This document shows, one piece after another, positions 7,295 through 15,035 of a stretch of 46,206 nt of DNA. Source of the DNA: Candidatus Obscuribacter sp. (GTDB lineage Bacteria; Cyanobacteriota; Vampirovibrionia; Obscuribacterales; Obscuribacteraceae); assembly GCA_021772135.1 (NCBI GenBank), contig JADYXQ010000037.1, positions 1 to 46,206 of the forward strand. The letters run 5' to 3'. Below the pieces are notes generated by a model. It saw only the letters and a list, made by a program, of their open reading frames with translations, ran no database searches and had not been told where the DNA came from. Numbering within the stretch: position 1 is the first letter of the stretch; each line of letters begins with the position of its first letter. Both the position numbers and the translations under genes were made by a program.

Positions 7295-9862
7295 CTAAGC
7301 CCTCTGCAAGTAACGCACCATTTGCGTATATTCGTTGAGATCCGCTGAGGTCTGTTGCAGGTCGGCACCGTCAGCATACACATGCACAAGGGGTTCCACG
7401 GCGTCAGGCAAAATCAAAATCCAGTGATCTGGTCTGGTCTGAATTTTTACGCCGTCAAGCAGCTCCATGGGCCGATCGTGATGTTTTTCCACCAGCAAGC
7501 GCATGACGCGACCTTTGCGCTCCCATGGACAATGCACCGAATCGACCTGATAAAACAAGGGCGGTAAATCGGTTACTGCTTGATGCAGAGTGCGACCCTG
7601 GTAGGTTAGATGCTCAAGCACCTGACCTACCGCGAACATAGCGTCATAGCCGTTCTGAAACTCAGGGAAAATAAAGCAACCATTGGCGCTGCCGCCAACC
7701 ACCGCATCTTCCATACGAGCTGTGGTGCTGCCGATCTCGGTTTCAGAAGCTTTGCAGCGCACAACTTTACAGTTGTAACGCGAGGCAATACGCTCCACTA
7801 TAGAGCTCGAATTCACCGGCACAACAATTGAGCGACCGGGTTTATCCCGCAGAATAATATCGGCCACTGTGGCCAGCAAAAGTTCACCGCGAATTACTTG
7901 ACCGGTTTCGTCAACCAGCGTCATCTGCTCGCCGTTGCGACCAATTTGCACGCCCAGATCGGCGTTCAGTGCTTTGACTACGTCAGCTAGCTGTTTGCGC
8001 ATGGTGATGCGCTCTTCTTGCTTGGGCGGAGTATTGCGGATAGAAGAGTTGAGCACCACTGTTTCGATGCCTAGTTGCCCCAACAAGTCAGGCAACAACA
8101 CTCCAGTCTCGGCCATGGCATAGTCAATCACGGCTTTCGGAGCATGGGTGGCCAGGTTTCCGGTCTTGGTGACGCGGGTGTAATTGGTGCCCGGTACTAT
8201 ACAAAAAGGCACTTTGTCTTCTTCGAAAACTTGCCCTTTAACGTGGTTGAGAAACTCATCGACATAGTACTCACGCACACGACTGGGGAATGAAATCGTA
8301 CCGACATCAGCTGGAGAGCAACGTGGAAAATCTTCTTTGAAGAAAGTACTTTCGATTTTGCGTTCCATTGATTTGGTGATTGCCACCCCTTGATTGTCAA
8401 AAAATTCGATGGTGATTTTTTCAATTTCTCTTTGTGAAACACGCACGTGCACAAGGCCGGCTGCTCTTTGAGTTTTTACGTAGTGCCTTGAAATGGGCAG
8501 CGACATCGACTCCAGGTTCTGCACTTCAATGCCTACAGACACAAGACCAGAGACGATGGTACGGCTGATCATCTGACTGACTTTCCAGTAATCGCGACTC
8601 ACCAGAACCGGCCCACCTTTAAGAGTGGCACCATATGCGGCGGCAAGGTTAACTGCAAATTCAGGCGTAATTTCAACGTTGGCCAGACCACGCACGCCGT
8701 GTGCACCAAACAAGGTGCGCGGTGCTCTCGTGCCCCAGATAAGCGAGGTCAAAACTTTGGCACCCGAATCCACGCTTTTATCAGGCCAGATGCGCACATC
8801 AGGATTGACCGAGGCTTCTTGACCAATGGAAGAATTATCCCCGATAATTGCTCCTTCCAGAAGCGAAGCGGAACTATGAATGGTGGCATTGTTGCAGACG
8901 ACGCAGGCACGCAGTTCTGCTTTTGCACCGACATAAACATTTGACCAGACTACCGGTTGTTTTAGTGAGGCTTTCTCTTGCACCACCACATTGTCACCAA
9001 GGGTGGTGTGGGGAGAAATCACGGTTTCTCGGCCGATGCGACAATTTTTGCCGATCATCACCGGTGCTTCGAGCTTAACTGATGAATCTATTTGCGTGCC
9101 CTGGCCTACCCATACACCTGGCTGAATCTGGGGCAGGTCGCACTCAATTTCGACTAGACCATCGAGCACATCTTTGTGCGCCTGCCGATAAACTGCCAGG
9201 TTGCCGATATCGCACCAGTAGCCGTCAGCGACATAACCGTACATCGGTTCGTTACGAAGCAAGAGCAGTGGGAAAAGATCGTTAGAAAAATCTTGTTCGC
9301 GGCCCATCACTATGTAGAGCAAAACTTCCGGCTCTAATATGTAGGTGCCGGTATTAACGGTATCGGAAAAGATTTCACTGGCACCAGGCTTTTCCACAAA
9401 ACGCTGAATGCGTTGATCGTTGTCGCAAATGACGACGCCATAATCGAGCGGGTTTTCTACGCGTTTAAGAATGAGAGTGGCTTTAGACTTTTTCTCTTTG
9501 TGGAATTTTAGGGCGGCTGAAAGATCCATGTCGGTTAAACTATCGCCTGAGATAACGACAAAAGTTGAATCAAGATGATCTTGCACCATCTTGACACAAC
9601 CCGCAGTGCCAAGCGGTTTGCCCTCTTCGATGGAATAGCTGATATTAGCGCCGAAATCACTACCGTCGCCGAAGTGGTCGCGAATGGCATCGGGCAGATA
9701 ATGCAGGGCAAAAATGATGTCGCGGAAACTATGCTTCTTCAGCAAGTTGACCACATGCTCGGCCATCGGCCTGTTTCCTACCGGCACCATGGGCTTGGGC
9801 AGATTGCAAGTTAGAGGTCTCAGACGTGTTCCGGAACCACCAGCCATGATTACCGCTTTCAT
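7295..9862 (-). CDS. Mannose-1-phosphate guanylyltransferase-like / phosphomannomutase-like fusion
   Basis: An 855-aa cytoplasmic protein with three parts. Residues 1-235 are a nucleotidyltransferase domain (MAGGSGTRLRPLT, ISGDSLTDMD, FVEKPG). About 245-375 is a left-handed beta-helix of hexapeptide repeats. About 385-850 is an alpha-D-phosphohexomutase fold (GAHGVRG). The fusion is typical of cyanobacteria and relatives and is usually annotated as mannose-1-phosphate guanylyltransferase; the nucleotide and sugar are not proven. The mutase part looks dead: the phosphoserine loop (family pattern TASHNP) is VHVRVSQRE at ~471-479, and the metal loop DGDADR is GRNGEQ at ~641-646. It starts at ATG 9862 after AGGGAGA, 10 nt behind the GT4 gene, for which it may supply activated sugar. 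Confidence 0.88.
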   Translation of the reverse strand: MKAVIMAGGSGTRLRPLTCNLPKPMVPVGNRPMAEHVVNLLKKHSFRDIIFALHYLPDAIRDHFGDGSDFGANISYSIEEGKPLGTAGCVKMVQDHLDSTFVVISGDSLTDMDLSAALKFHKEKKSKATLILKRVENPLDYGVVICDNDQRIQRFVEKPGASEIFSDTVNTGTYILEPEVLLYIVMGREQDFSNDLFPLLLLRNEPMYGYVADGYWCDIGNLAVYRQAHKDVLDGLVEIECDLPQIQPGVWVGQGTQIDSSVKLEAPVMIGKNCRIGRETVISPHTTLGDNVVVQEKASLKQPVVWSNVYVGAKAELRACVVCNNATIHSSASLLEGAIIGDNSSIGQEASVNPDVRIWPDKSVDSGAKVLTSLIWGTRAPRTLFGAHGVRGLANVEITPEFAVNLAAAYGATLKGGPVLVSRDYWKVSQMISRTIVSGLVSVGIEVQNLESMSLPISRHYVKTQRAAGLVHVRVSQREIEKITIEFFDNQGVAITKSMERKIESTFFKEDFPRCSPADVGTISFPSRVREYYVDEFLNHVKGQVFEEDKVPFCIVPGTNYTRVTKTGNLATHAPKAVIDYAMAETGVLLPDLLGQLGIETVVLNSSIRNTPPKQEERITMRKQLADVVKALNADLGVQIGRNGEQMTLVDETGQVIRGELLLATVADIILRDKPGRSIVVPVNSSSIVERIASRYNCKVVRCKASETEIGSTTARMEDAVVGGSANGCFIFPEFQNGYDAMFAVGQVLEHLTYQGRTLHQAVTDLPPLFYQVDSVHCPWERKGRVMRLLVEKHHDRPMELLDGVKIQTRPDHWILILPDAVEPLVHVYADGADLQQTSADLNEYTQMVRYLQRA

Positions 9863-9872
9863 ACATTTCTCC

Positions 9873-11165
9873 CTAGTTCTTAGTCTTTCCCGATTTAGAC
9901 GAAGGCACCTGAGCCATGGTTTTGCCGATTACCTCGACAGGTGCCACCGCATCTGGTGAAACTTCCTGGTTGGCTTTTTGCATGTTGGCTTCATTGAGGA
10001 CTTTTTGATAGACCTCATATGTGCGGCTGGCAATTACTTTCCAGTTATAAATATGAGTCACTTTGTCGTAAGCGGTCTCGCGCAAGCGCTGGGCCAGCTC
10101 AGGATTGCGCAATACTTGAAGCAAGCCCCAGGCAAGAGATGTGGCATCGCCGGCATAGGTAGTGACACCAGTGACCATATTTTCGACAAAGTCTTTGAGG
10201 CCGCCGACATCGGAAGTAACCACTGGAACTTTAGCGGCCATACCTTCTAAGGCAACGATACCAAAAGGCTCATAGAGACTGGGGATGCAAACTACGTCGG
10301 CAACTTTATAGAGATCGAGCAATTCGCTGTCGCCCACGTAACCGAGGAAATGTACATTTTCGCCCACACCGTTGCTCCAGGCCTGCCGCTTCAAGTCTTC
10401 CAGGTAGTATCCGGTGCCTACCATTAGAAACTGCGTGCCTGGCCTCTCGGCGAGCACACGAGGGGCAGCGTCAAGCAACACTTGCACACCTTTTTCGCGC
10501 ACCATCCGGCCGACATAAAGAATAATTTGTTCCTGATCACGCGCGTAACTACTGCGGATACCCTTATTAGTGAAGGGAAAATTGAAAGTCTCAGGGTCGG
10601 TACCATTAGGGATGATCACGATTTTGTCGGACGGCATCTTGAACGAGCGCTGTAGCTCATCATGCATTGAATTGGAATTGACGATCACTTCCCAGGCTTC
10701 AAAAGTGAGGCGCCATTCCATCTGGTGAATATAGCTTTGCAAATCGCCGTGAATACCGTGCATGCGCCCTGACTCGGTGGCGTGCATGGTGGCAACAAAC
10801 GGAATACCCAAGCCACTCTTCAGTACCCAGGCAGCGTCTGCCACCATCCAGTCGTGAGCGTGAATAATATCAAAAGGCGTCTTGCGATGAATTTGAATGG
10901 CATATTGCAAAAGGCCAAAATTAAGGCGATTGACCCAGGTGAGAAAATCAGGAGTGGTATCAGTTTGAGTTTTGACACGGTGCACATGCACGCCGTCGGC
11001 GATCTCATGCTCTGGTTGGCCGGGATGGTCGGCTGTGACTACATGTACTTCGCAACCGCGCTTGACTAGTTCGCGAGAAAGGGCCCAGACTACCCGAGCT
11101 AAGCCGCCGATAATTCTCGGTGGATACTCCCAGGACAGCATTAAAACTCGCTTCGGCACCGGCAT
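9873..11165 (-). CDS. Glycosyltransferase family 4 protein (glycogen synthase-like)
   Basis: A 430-aa GT-B retaining glycosyltransferase. The N-terminal acceptor domain shows the glycogen-synthase-like loop (SWEYPPRIIGGLARV) and HAHDWM. The C-terminal domain has LYVGRMVREKGV, the nucleotide-sugar motif EPFGIVALE (Glu299 and Glu307, the EX7E pair) and SDVGGLKDFV. It resembles archaeal and cyanobacterial GT4 enzymes that make alpha-glucans or other polysaccharides. Donor and product cannot be read from sequence. It lies between gpsA (46 nt upstream) and the sugar-nucleotide fusion gene (10 nt downstream). The C-terminal ~30 residues are a variable polar tail. Confidence 0.9.
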   Translation of the reverse strand: MPVPKRVLMLSWEYPPRIIGGLARVVWALSRELVKRGCEVHVVTADHPGQPEHEIADGVHVHRVKTQTDTTPDFLTWVNRLNFGLLQYAIQIHRKTPFDIIHAHDWMVADAAWVLKSGLGIPFVATMHATESGRMHGIHGDLQSYIHQMEWRLTFEAWEVIVNSNSMHDELQRSFKMPSDKIVIIPNGTDPETFNFPFTNKGIRSSYARDQEQIILYVGRMVREKGVQVLLDAAPRVLAERPGTQFLMVGTGYYLEDLKRQAWSNGVGENVHFLGYVGDSELLDLYKVADVVCIPSLYEPFGIVALEGMAAKVPVVTSDVGGLKDFVENMVTGVTTYAGDATSLAWGLLQVLRNPELAQRLRETAYDKVTHIYNWKVIASRTYEVYQKVLNEANMQKANQEVSPDAVAPVEVIGKTMAQVPSSKSGKTKN

Positions 11166-11211
11166 TCCCTCTTTCTATTACTCTGTTCTATTCGATTCAA
11201 TATCTACATGA

Positions 11212-12252
11212 TCATTCGCTGGCTAAAGGCCGTCCCAAGAGTGCCATGATAGCGTTTGCCGGTGTTGAATTTCCCTTAAGTGTGGACTCCACTTGCCAGG
11301 CAATGGGCAGCTCCAGACCCAGTCTTTGAGAAAGTTCACAAACGGCCTCGGTAGTTGTCACTCCTTCGGCCACAGAACCCAGTTCTTCGAGAATGACACT
11401 GAGGGGTTGGCCGCGAGCCATCTCGTATCCAACCCGATAATTGCGTGAAAGCGGCCCGGAGCAAGTAGCAAAGAGATCGCCCATGCCGGCCAGTCCGGCC
11501 ATAGTATGTGGCTTAGCGCCAAGACGCACAGCTAGTCTAGTAATTTCGGCCAGTCCACGGGTCAAAAGTGAAGCCTTGGCATTAACACCAAGGGAGAGAC
11601 CGTCACAAATGCCGGCAGCAATAGCGATAACGTTTTTCAAAGTTCCGCCGAGCTCCACACCAATGGGATCATCGCTGGCGTAAACCCTGAATTTAGGCGC
11701 TGACAACTGGCTTTGCAAAGAGCGCGCCAGGTCAAAGTCGGTGGATGCCACCACCGAAGCTGTGGGCAATCCGCTCAAAACTTCATCGGCCAGGTTGGGG
11801 CCTGACAGCGATGCCACTTTGACGGATTTCTCAGCAGCAAAAGCGGCAGCGAGAATTTCGCTCATGCGCAATTGAGTGCCCAGCTCAAGACCTTTGGTAG
11901 CACTGACTACCACATAATTGGCGAGGGCCGCAGCTTGACCCGACCGACTTTCTAAAAGCGGCGCTACCCGACCGGCCAGCTCGCGCATCGATTGTGATGT
12001 GCAGGCAAAAACCACCAGACTCGTGTCGCTCAGTGATTCTTCCAACGAACTGGTAATGACGACGCCTTCGGCAATGTGCTGTGCTCGCGGCTTTTCCATC
12101 AACCTTGTGGTCGATAGTTTCAAAGCGTTAGCTTCATGGCGGCAAAATACTTTTACTGTGCGACCTTTATGGCACCACAGATTGGCCAGAGTAAGGCCCC
12201 AGGACCCTGCTCCGAGGATGGTGACTGCGCGTTTTTCGTCGTGGCTTTCCAT
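11212..12252 (-). CDS. gpsA: Glycerol-3-phosphate dehydrogenase [NAD(P)+]
   Basis: Reduces dihydroxyacetone phosphate to sn-glycerol-3-phosphate for phospholipid synthesis. The 346-aa length is normal. It shows the Rossmann motif GAGSWG at ~14-19, SATKGLE, SGPNLADEV, the catalytic-lysine segment ELGGTLKNVIAIAAG, AGMGDLFATCSGPLSRN and the C-terminal VAEGVTTTEAV. The ATG at 12252 is preceded by CGGAG 4-5 nt away. It heads a minus-strand unit with the GT4 and sugar-nucleotide genes. Confidence 0.96.
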   Translation of the reverse strand: MESHDEKRAVTILGAGSWGLTLANLWCHKGRTVKVFCRHEANALKLSTTRLMEKPRAQHIAEGVVITSSLEESLSDTSLVVFACTSQSMRELAGRVAPLLESRSGQAAALANYVVVSATKGLELGTQLRMSEILAAAFAAEKSVKVASLSGPNLADEVLSGLPTASVVASTDFDLARSLQSQLSAPKFRVYASDDPIGVELGGTLKNVIAIAAGICDGLSLGVNAKASLLTRGLAEITRLAVRLGAKPHTMAGLAGMGDLFATCSGPLSRNYRVGYEMARGQPLSVILEELGSVAEGVTTTEAVCELSQRLGLELPIAWQVESTLKGNSTPANAIMALLGRPLASE

Positions 12253-12331
12253 AATCTCCGCGAAAAATCAGGACTCGGCTGTGAGCTCTTCCGCAAAGAA
12301 GTGCTAGCACAGTAATAATAGCCTCTTGGCT

Positions 12332-13990
12332 TTATTTAGAAACAGAGTTCATCTCTTCGCGGAAAGTGACGGCACAGTTGCGGCCCGCCGCCTTCGCTTC
12401 TTGCAAGGCGCGAAAGGCCGATTTGACCCAAGACTCCACCGACATGGTTTTAGCATCAAGCACGGCAATTCCAGATGAGCAAGTGGCATAAAATCCGGCA
12501 TGCGACAGCGTAGAGTGTTGAATTGAAGCAAAATCGGCAATTAAACGAGACGACAGGGCAAGCGCTTCTTTTTCGTCTAAACCTTCGGCAATAATGGCAA
12601 ATTCATCGCCAGCATAGCGTCCGATAATATCCGACTGTCTCAGCCTGCGTCGCAAAAGCAGCGAAAGGGCAACCAGTACTTTGTCTCCGCCTGGATAGCC
12701 ATGGCGTTCATTTATAGAGCGGAAATAGTCCACATCGAGCAACATCAAAACTGTAAAACCAGCATGTCTTTTTCTCTGAGCAATGACTGTATTAGCCTGC
12801 TCCATAAATGAAGTATGGTTGAGCAAACTGGTGAGGCCGTCTCTATGCAAAAGAGTTTTGAGAAATCGAGCGCGTTCCAGGCGGGAAGAGACTGAGCTGA
12901 GCAGCAAAGCCGGCGGTACGGGCTTGACCAGGTGATCGTCGCCTCCCGCTCTGGCACTCTCAATGCGAGCGTCAATTTGCCCCTGGGTTGTCAAAAAGAG
13001 AATAGGTAAAGTGGCGTGCCTTTCGTCTTGACGCACATAGCGGGCCAATTCATAACCGGTCATGCCGGGCAACATGACGTCAAGCAAAACCAGATCGGGC
13101 TGGAATGCCGACATGTATGATTCGAAATTTTTAGGATCTGTGCAGGTGCGCACCTGATAGCCAGCTGATTCGAGAAATGCGCGAATGAAGGCGGCTTGGT
13201 CTGGATCATCTTCAACAGATAGAATGCGCGGAGTTTCTTGATAGCGTTTGTCGAGCAAATATCGCAAGCGACGAAACATCGCTTTAGTATCAATCGGTTT
13301 TTCAAAGTGAGCGTCGGCACCACAATGAATTGATCTGACTTTGTCTAAAAATCCGGTTTGCTTAGAGACAATGATAATGGCCATTTCGTCGCCGCCGGGC
13401 ATAGCGCGAATGCGCTCAACCAGCTCATAAGCGTCGCCGTCAGGTAATGGAATTTCAAGAATCATGCCTTCAGGCATGCGTTTTTCTAGTTCACCAATAG
13501 TAGTGGCAAAAGATCTGGCACTGCGAAAACTAAAATCGTTTTCTTCCACCATCTTTTTCAAAGATTCCAGATCTTTTTGATCATCATCAATCACCAGCAC
13601 TTCTTGCCGGCCGGAATAAGCAGCAGTTCTGACTTTGCCTAAATTAGTGGTTTCCGGTGCTTCATCGCCGCCGGTAAATTGAGTTGAAAGTTCTTGCAAA
13701 AGCAATTTCATGCGCTCGAGGTCGGCAGGCGATGCCGGCCCGTTCTGGCGCATGATTGTTTCGCACAATTTTTCGCCTTCCACACCAAGAGCCGATACTC
13801 TTTGGAAACCGTACATGCTGCCTGAGCCGGCTAGCCAATGGTAATGGCGACTTAATTGATTGGCTAGATCTTTATTGAGCGGATTAGACAGCAATTTAGT
13901 GAACAACTCAATGATTTGTGCCAGCCTATCTGTTGAGCGCTGCACATATTGACTCTTCAATTCGGAGAAGGTTTCCTGCCAGGAAGCCAT
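12332..13990 (-). CDS. HPt-REC-REC-GGDEF signalling protein (diguanylate cyclase)
   Basis: A 552-aa cytoplasmic protein with four domains. An HPt domain (1-110) carries His51 in HWLAGSGSMYGF. REC1 (~130-248) has Glu179 where the phosphoacceptor Asp belongs. REC2 (~254-372) has the normal Asp304 in LLDVMLPGM. A GGDEF domain (~380-545) has the active-site variant AGDEF at 460-464 and an inhibitory I-site RQSD at 451-454, five residues before it. It would make cyclic di-GMP under phosphorelay control. It is last in the kinase/receiver run, 45 nt after a stand-alone receiver, so it is the likely output of that system. AGDEF is seen in some active cyclases, so activity is plausible but not certain. 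Confidence 0.92.
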   Translation of the reverse strand: MASWQETFSELKSQYVQRSTDRLAQIIELFTKLLSNPLNKDLANQLSRHYHWLAGSGSMYGFQRVSALGVEGEKLCETIMRQNGPASPADLERMKLLLQELSTQFTGGDEAPETTNLGKVRTAAYSGRQEVLVIDDDQKDLESLKKMVEENDFSFRSARSFATTIGELEKRMPEGMILEIPLPDGDAYELVERIRAMPGGDEMAIIIVSKQTGFLDKVRSIHCGADAHFEKPIDTKAMFRRLRYLLDKRYQETPRILSVEDDPDQAAFIRAFLESAGYQVRTCTDPKNFESYMSAFQPDLVLLDVMLPGMTGYELARYVRQDERHATLPILFLTTQGQIDARIESARAGGDDHLVKPVPPALLLSSVSSRLERARFLKTLLHRDGLTSLLNHTSFMEQANTVIAQRKRHAGFTVLMLLDVDYFRSINERHGYPGGDKVLVALSLLLRRRLRQSDIIGRYAGDEFAIIAEGLDEKEALALSSRLIADFASIQHSTLSHAGFYATCSSGIAVLDAKTMSVESWVKSAFRALQEAKAAGRNCAVTFREEMNSVSK

Positions 13991-14035
13991 GCCTTGTCTA
14001 ACCCCTTGTATCCAGTATTCTTAAAATTCTGATCC

Positions 14036-14413
14036 TTATGATTGAGACGTGGTGTCGAGTATCGCTTTCATTTGAGTAGCAAGCACAGTGGGATCAAAGG
14101 GCTTGGTGAGAATGCCACGCGCACCCATGCGTTTCAATCTTTCAATTTCTGATGTCATTGCTTTTGCCGTCAGAAAAATTACTGGAATATTGCGGGTGCG
14201 GTCATTGCTGCGCAGTGCCTCAAGAGTGCTCGGACCGTCCATGATGGGCATCATCATGTCGAGCAAAATCACATCGGGTTGTTCTGCCGCCGCTTTATTC
14301 ACGCCGTCCTGTCCATTTTCCGCTTCGATAACTTCCAGTCCGCCAAGTATCGTCAGACTCATACTGGCAATCGAACGGGTATCTTCTTCATCGTCAATGA
14401 TGAGAACTCTCAT
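14036..14413 (-). CDS. Stand-alone response regulator receiver (CheY-like)
   Basis: A 125-aa single REC domain with no output domain. It has the acidic pair IDDEED, phosphoacceptor Asp52 in LLDMMMP, the switch Thr in FLTAK and Lys in TKPFDP. It probably relays phosphate between the kinase at 15036-17303 and the HPt-REC-REC-GGDEF protein, or acts as a phosphate sink. It is similar in sequence to the next receiver gene (14519-14926), probably through a local duplication. The ATG at 14413 follows AGGAGA at a suitable distance. Confidence 0.93.
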   Translation of the reverse strand: MRVLIIDDEEDTRSIASMSLTILGGLEVIEAENGQDGVNKAAAEQPDVILLDMMMPIMDGPSTLEALRSNDRTRNIPVIFLTAKAMTSEIERLKRMGARGILTKPFDPTVLATQMKAILDTTSQS

Positions 14414-14518
14414 TGTCTCTCCTAAATTTTCTTCTATTCCTAAATGTAAACGCCAACGCCAAATTCGCCATTACAGACTTAATACCCAGTAATGCCTCAG
14501 TTCACCTGTTTCTTTGCT

Positions 14519-14926
14519 TCAGTTTCCTGTCGCTTCGGTGACGGTGGCCGCTGAAAAACCGGCAACTTTGAGAATATCTTTGATCTGATCCGACAGCTTG
14601 AGCGGATCGAAGGGCTTGGTAATCACGGCCAGTGCACCCAATTTTTTCATTTCTTCGAACTCGGGAAACATGCCTTTGGTGGTGCAAAAGATTACCGGCA
14701 CTTTGGCCGCTTCAGGAATTTCGCGCAAATTTGCCAGAGTTTGCATACCGTCCATGCCTTCCATGACGAGGTCTAGAAGAATGACATCAGGCACTTCTTC
14801 CTTGGCCATGGCAAGGCCTTCTTTGCCTGAACACGCTTCGCGCACCTCGTCTCCGCCCAGCAAGCCAAGGCATGAGCTGGCTACTGTGCGAAAGTCCTCT
14901 TCGTCATCAATAATGAGAACCTTCAT
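14519..14926 (-). CDS. Stand-alone response regulator receiver (CheY-like)
   Basis: A 135-aa single REC domain (MKVLIIDDEEDF, Asp52 in LLDLVME, CTTKG, Lys in TKPFDP) with a short C-terminal tail. The open frame extends to 14977, but the ATG at 14926 gives the standard receiver N-terminus and is chosen. It lies 109 nt downstream of the histidine kinase and 105 nt upstream of a sister receiver on the same strand. The partner kinase is probably the upstream one, by position only. Confidence 0.92.
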   Translation of the reverse strand: MKVLIIDDEEDFRTVASSCLGLLGGDEVREACSGKEGLAMAKEEVPDVILLDLVMEGMDGMQTLANLREIPEAAKVPVIFCTTKGMFPEFEEMKKLGALAVITKPFDPLKLSDQIKDILKVAGFSAATVTEATGN

Positions 14927-15035
14927 TAAACAATTTCCCCAGATACTAAGTAGGTTTTTTTGAACCGGACAACACACTTAAATGTGTTCACCAAAAGAGC
15001 TCGGCAAAAACCATTTTGGCTTTAATTTAACGCTG

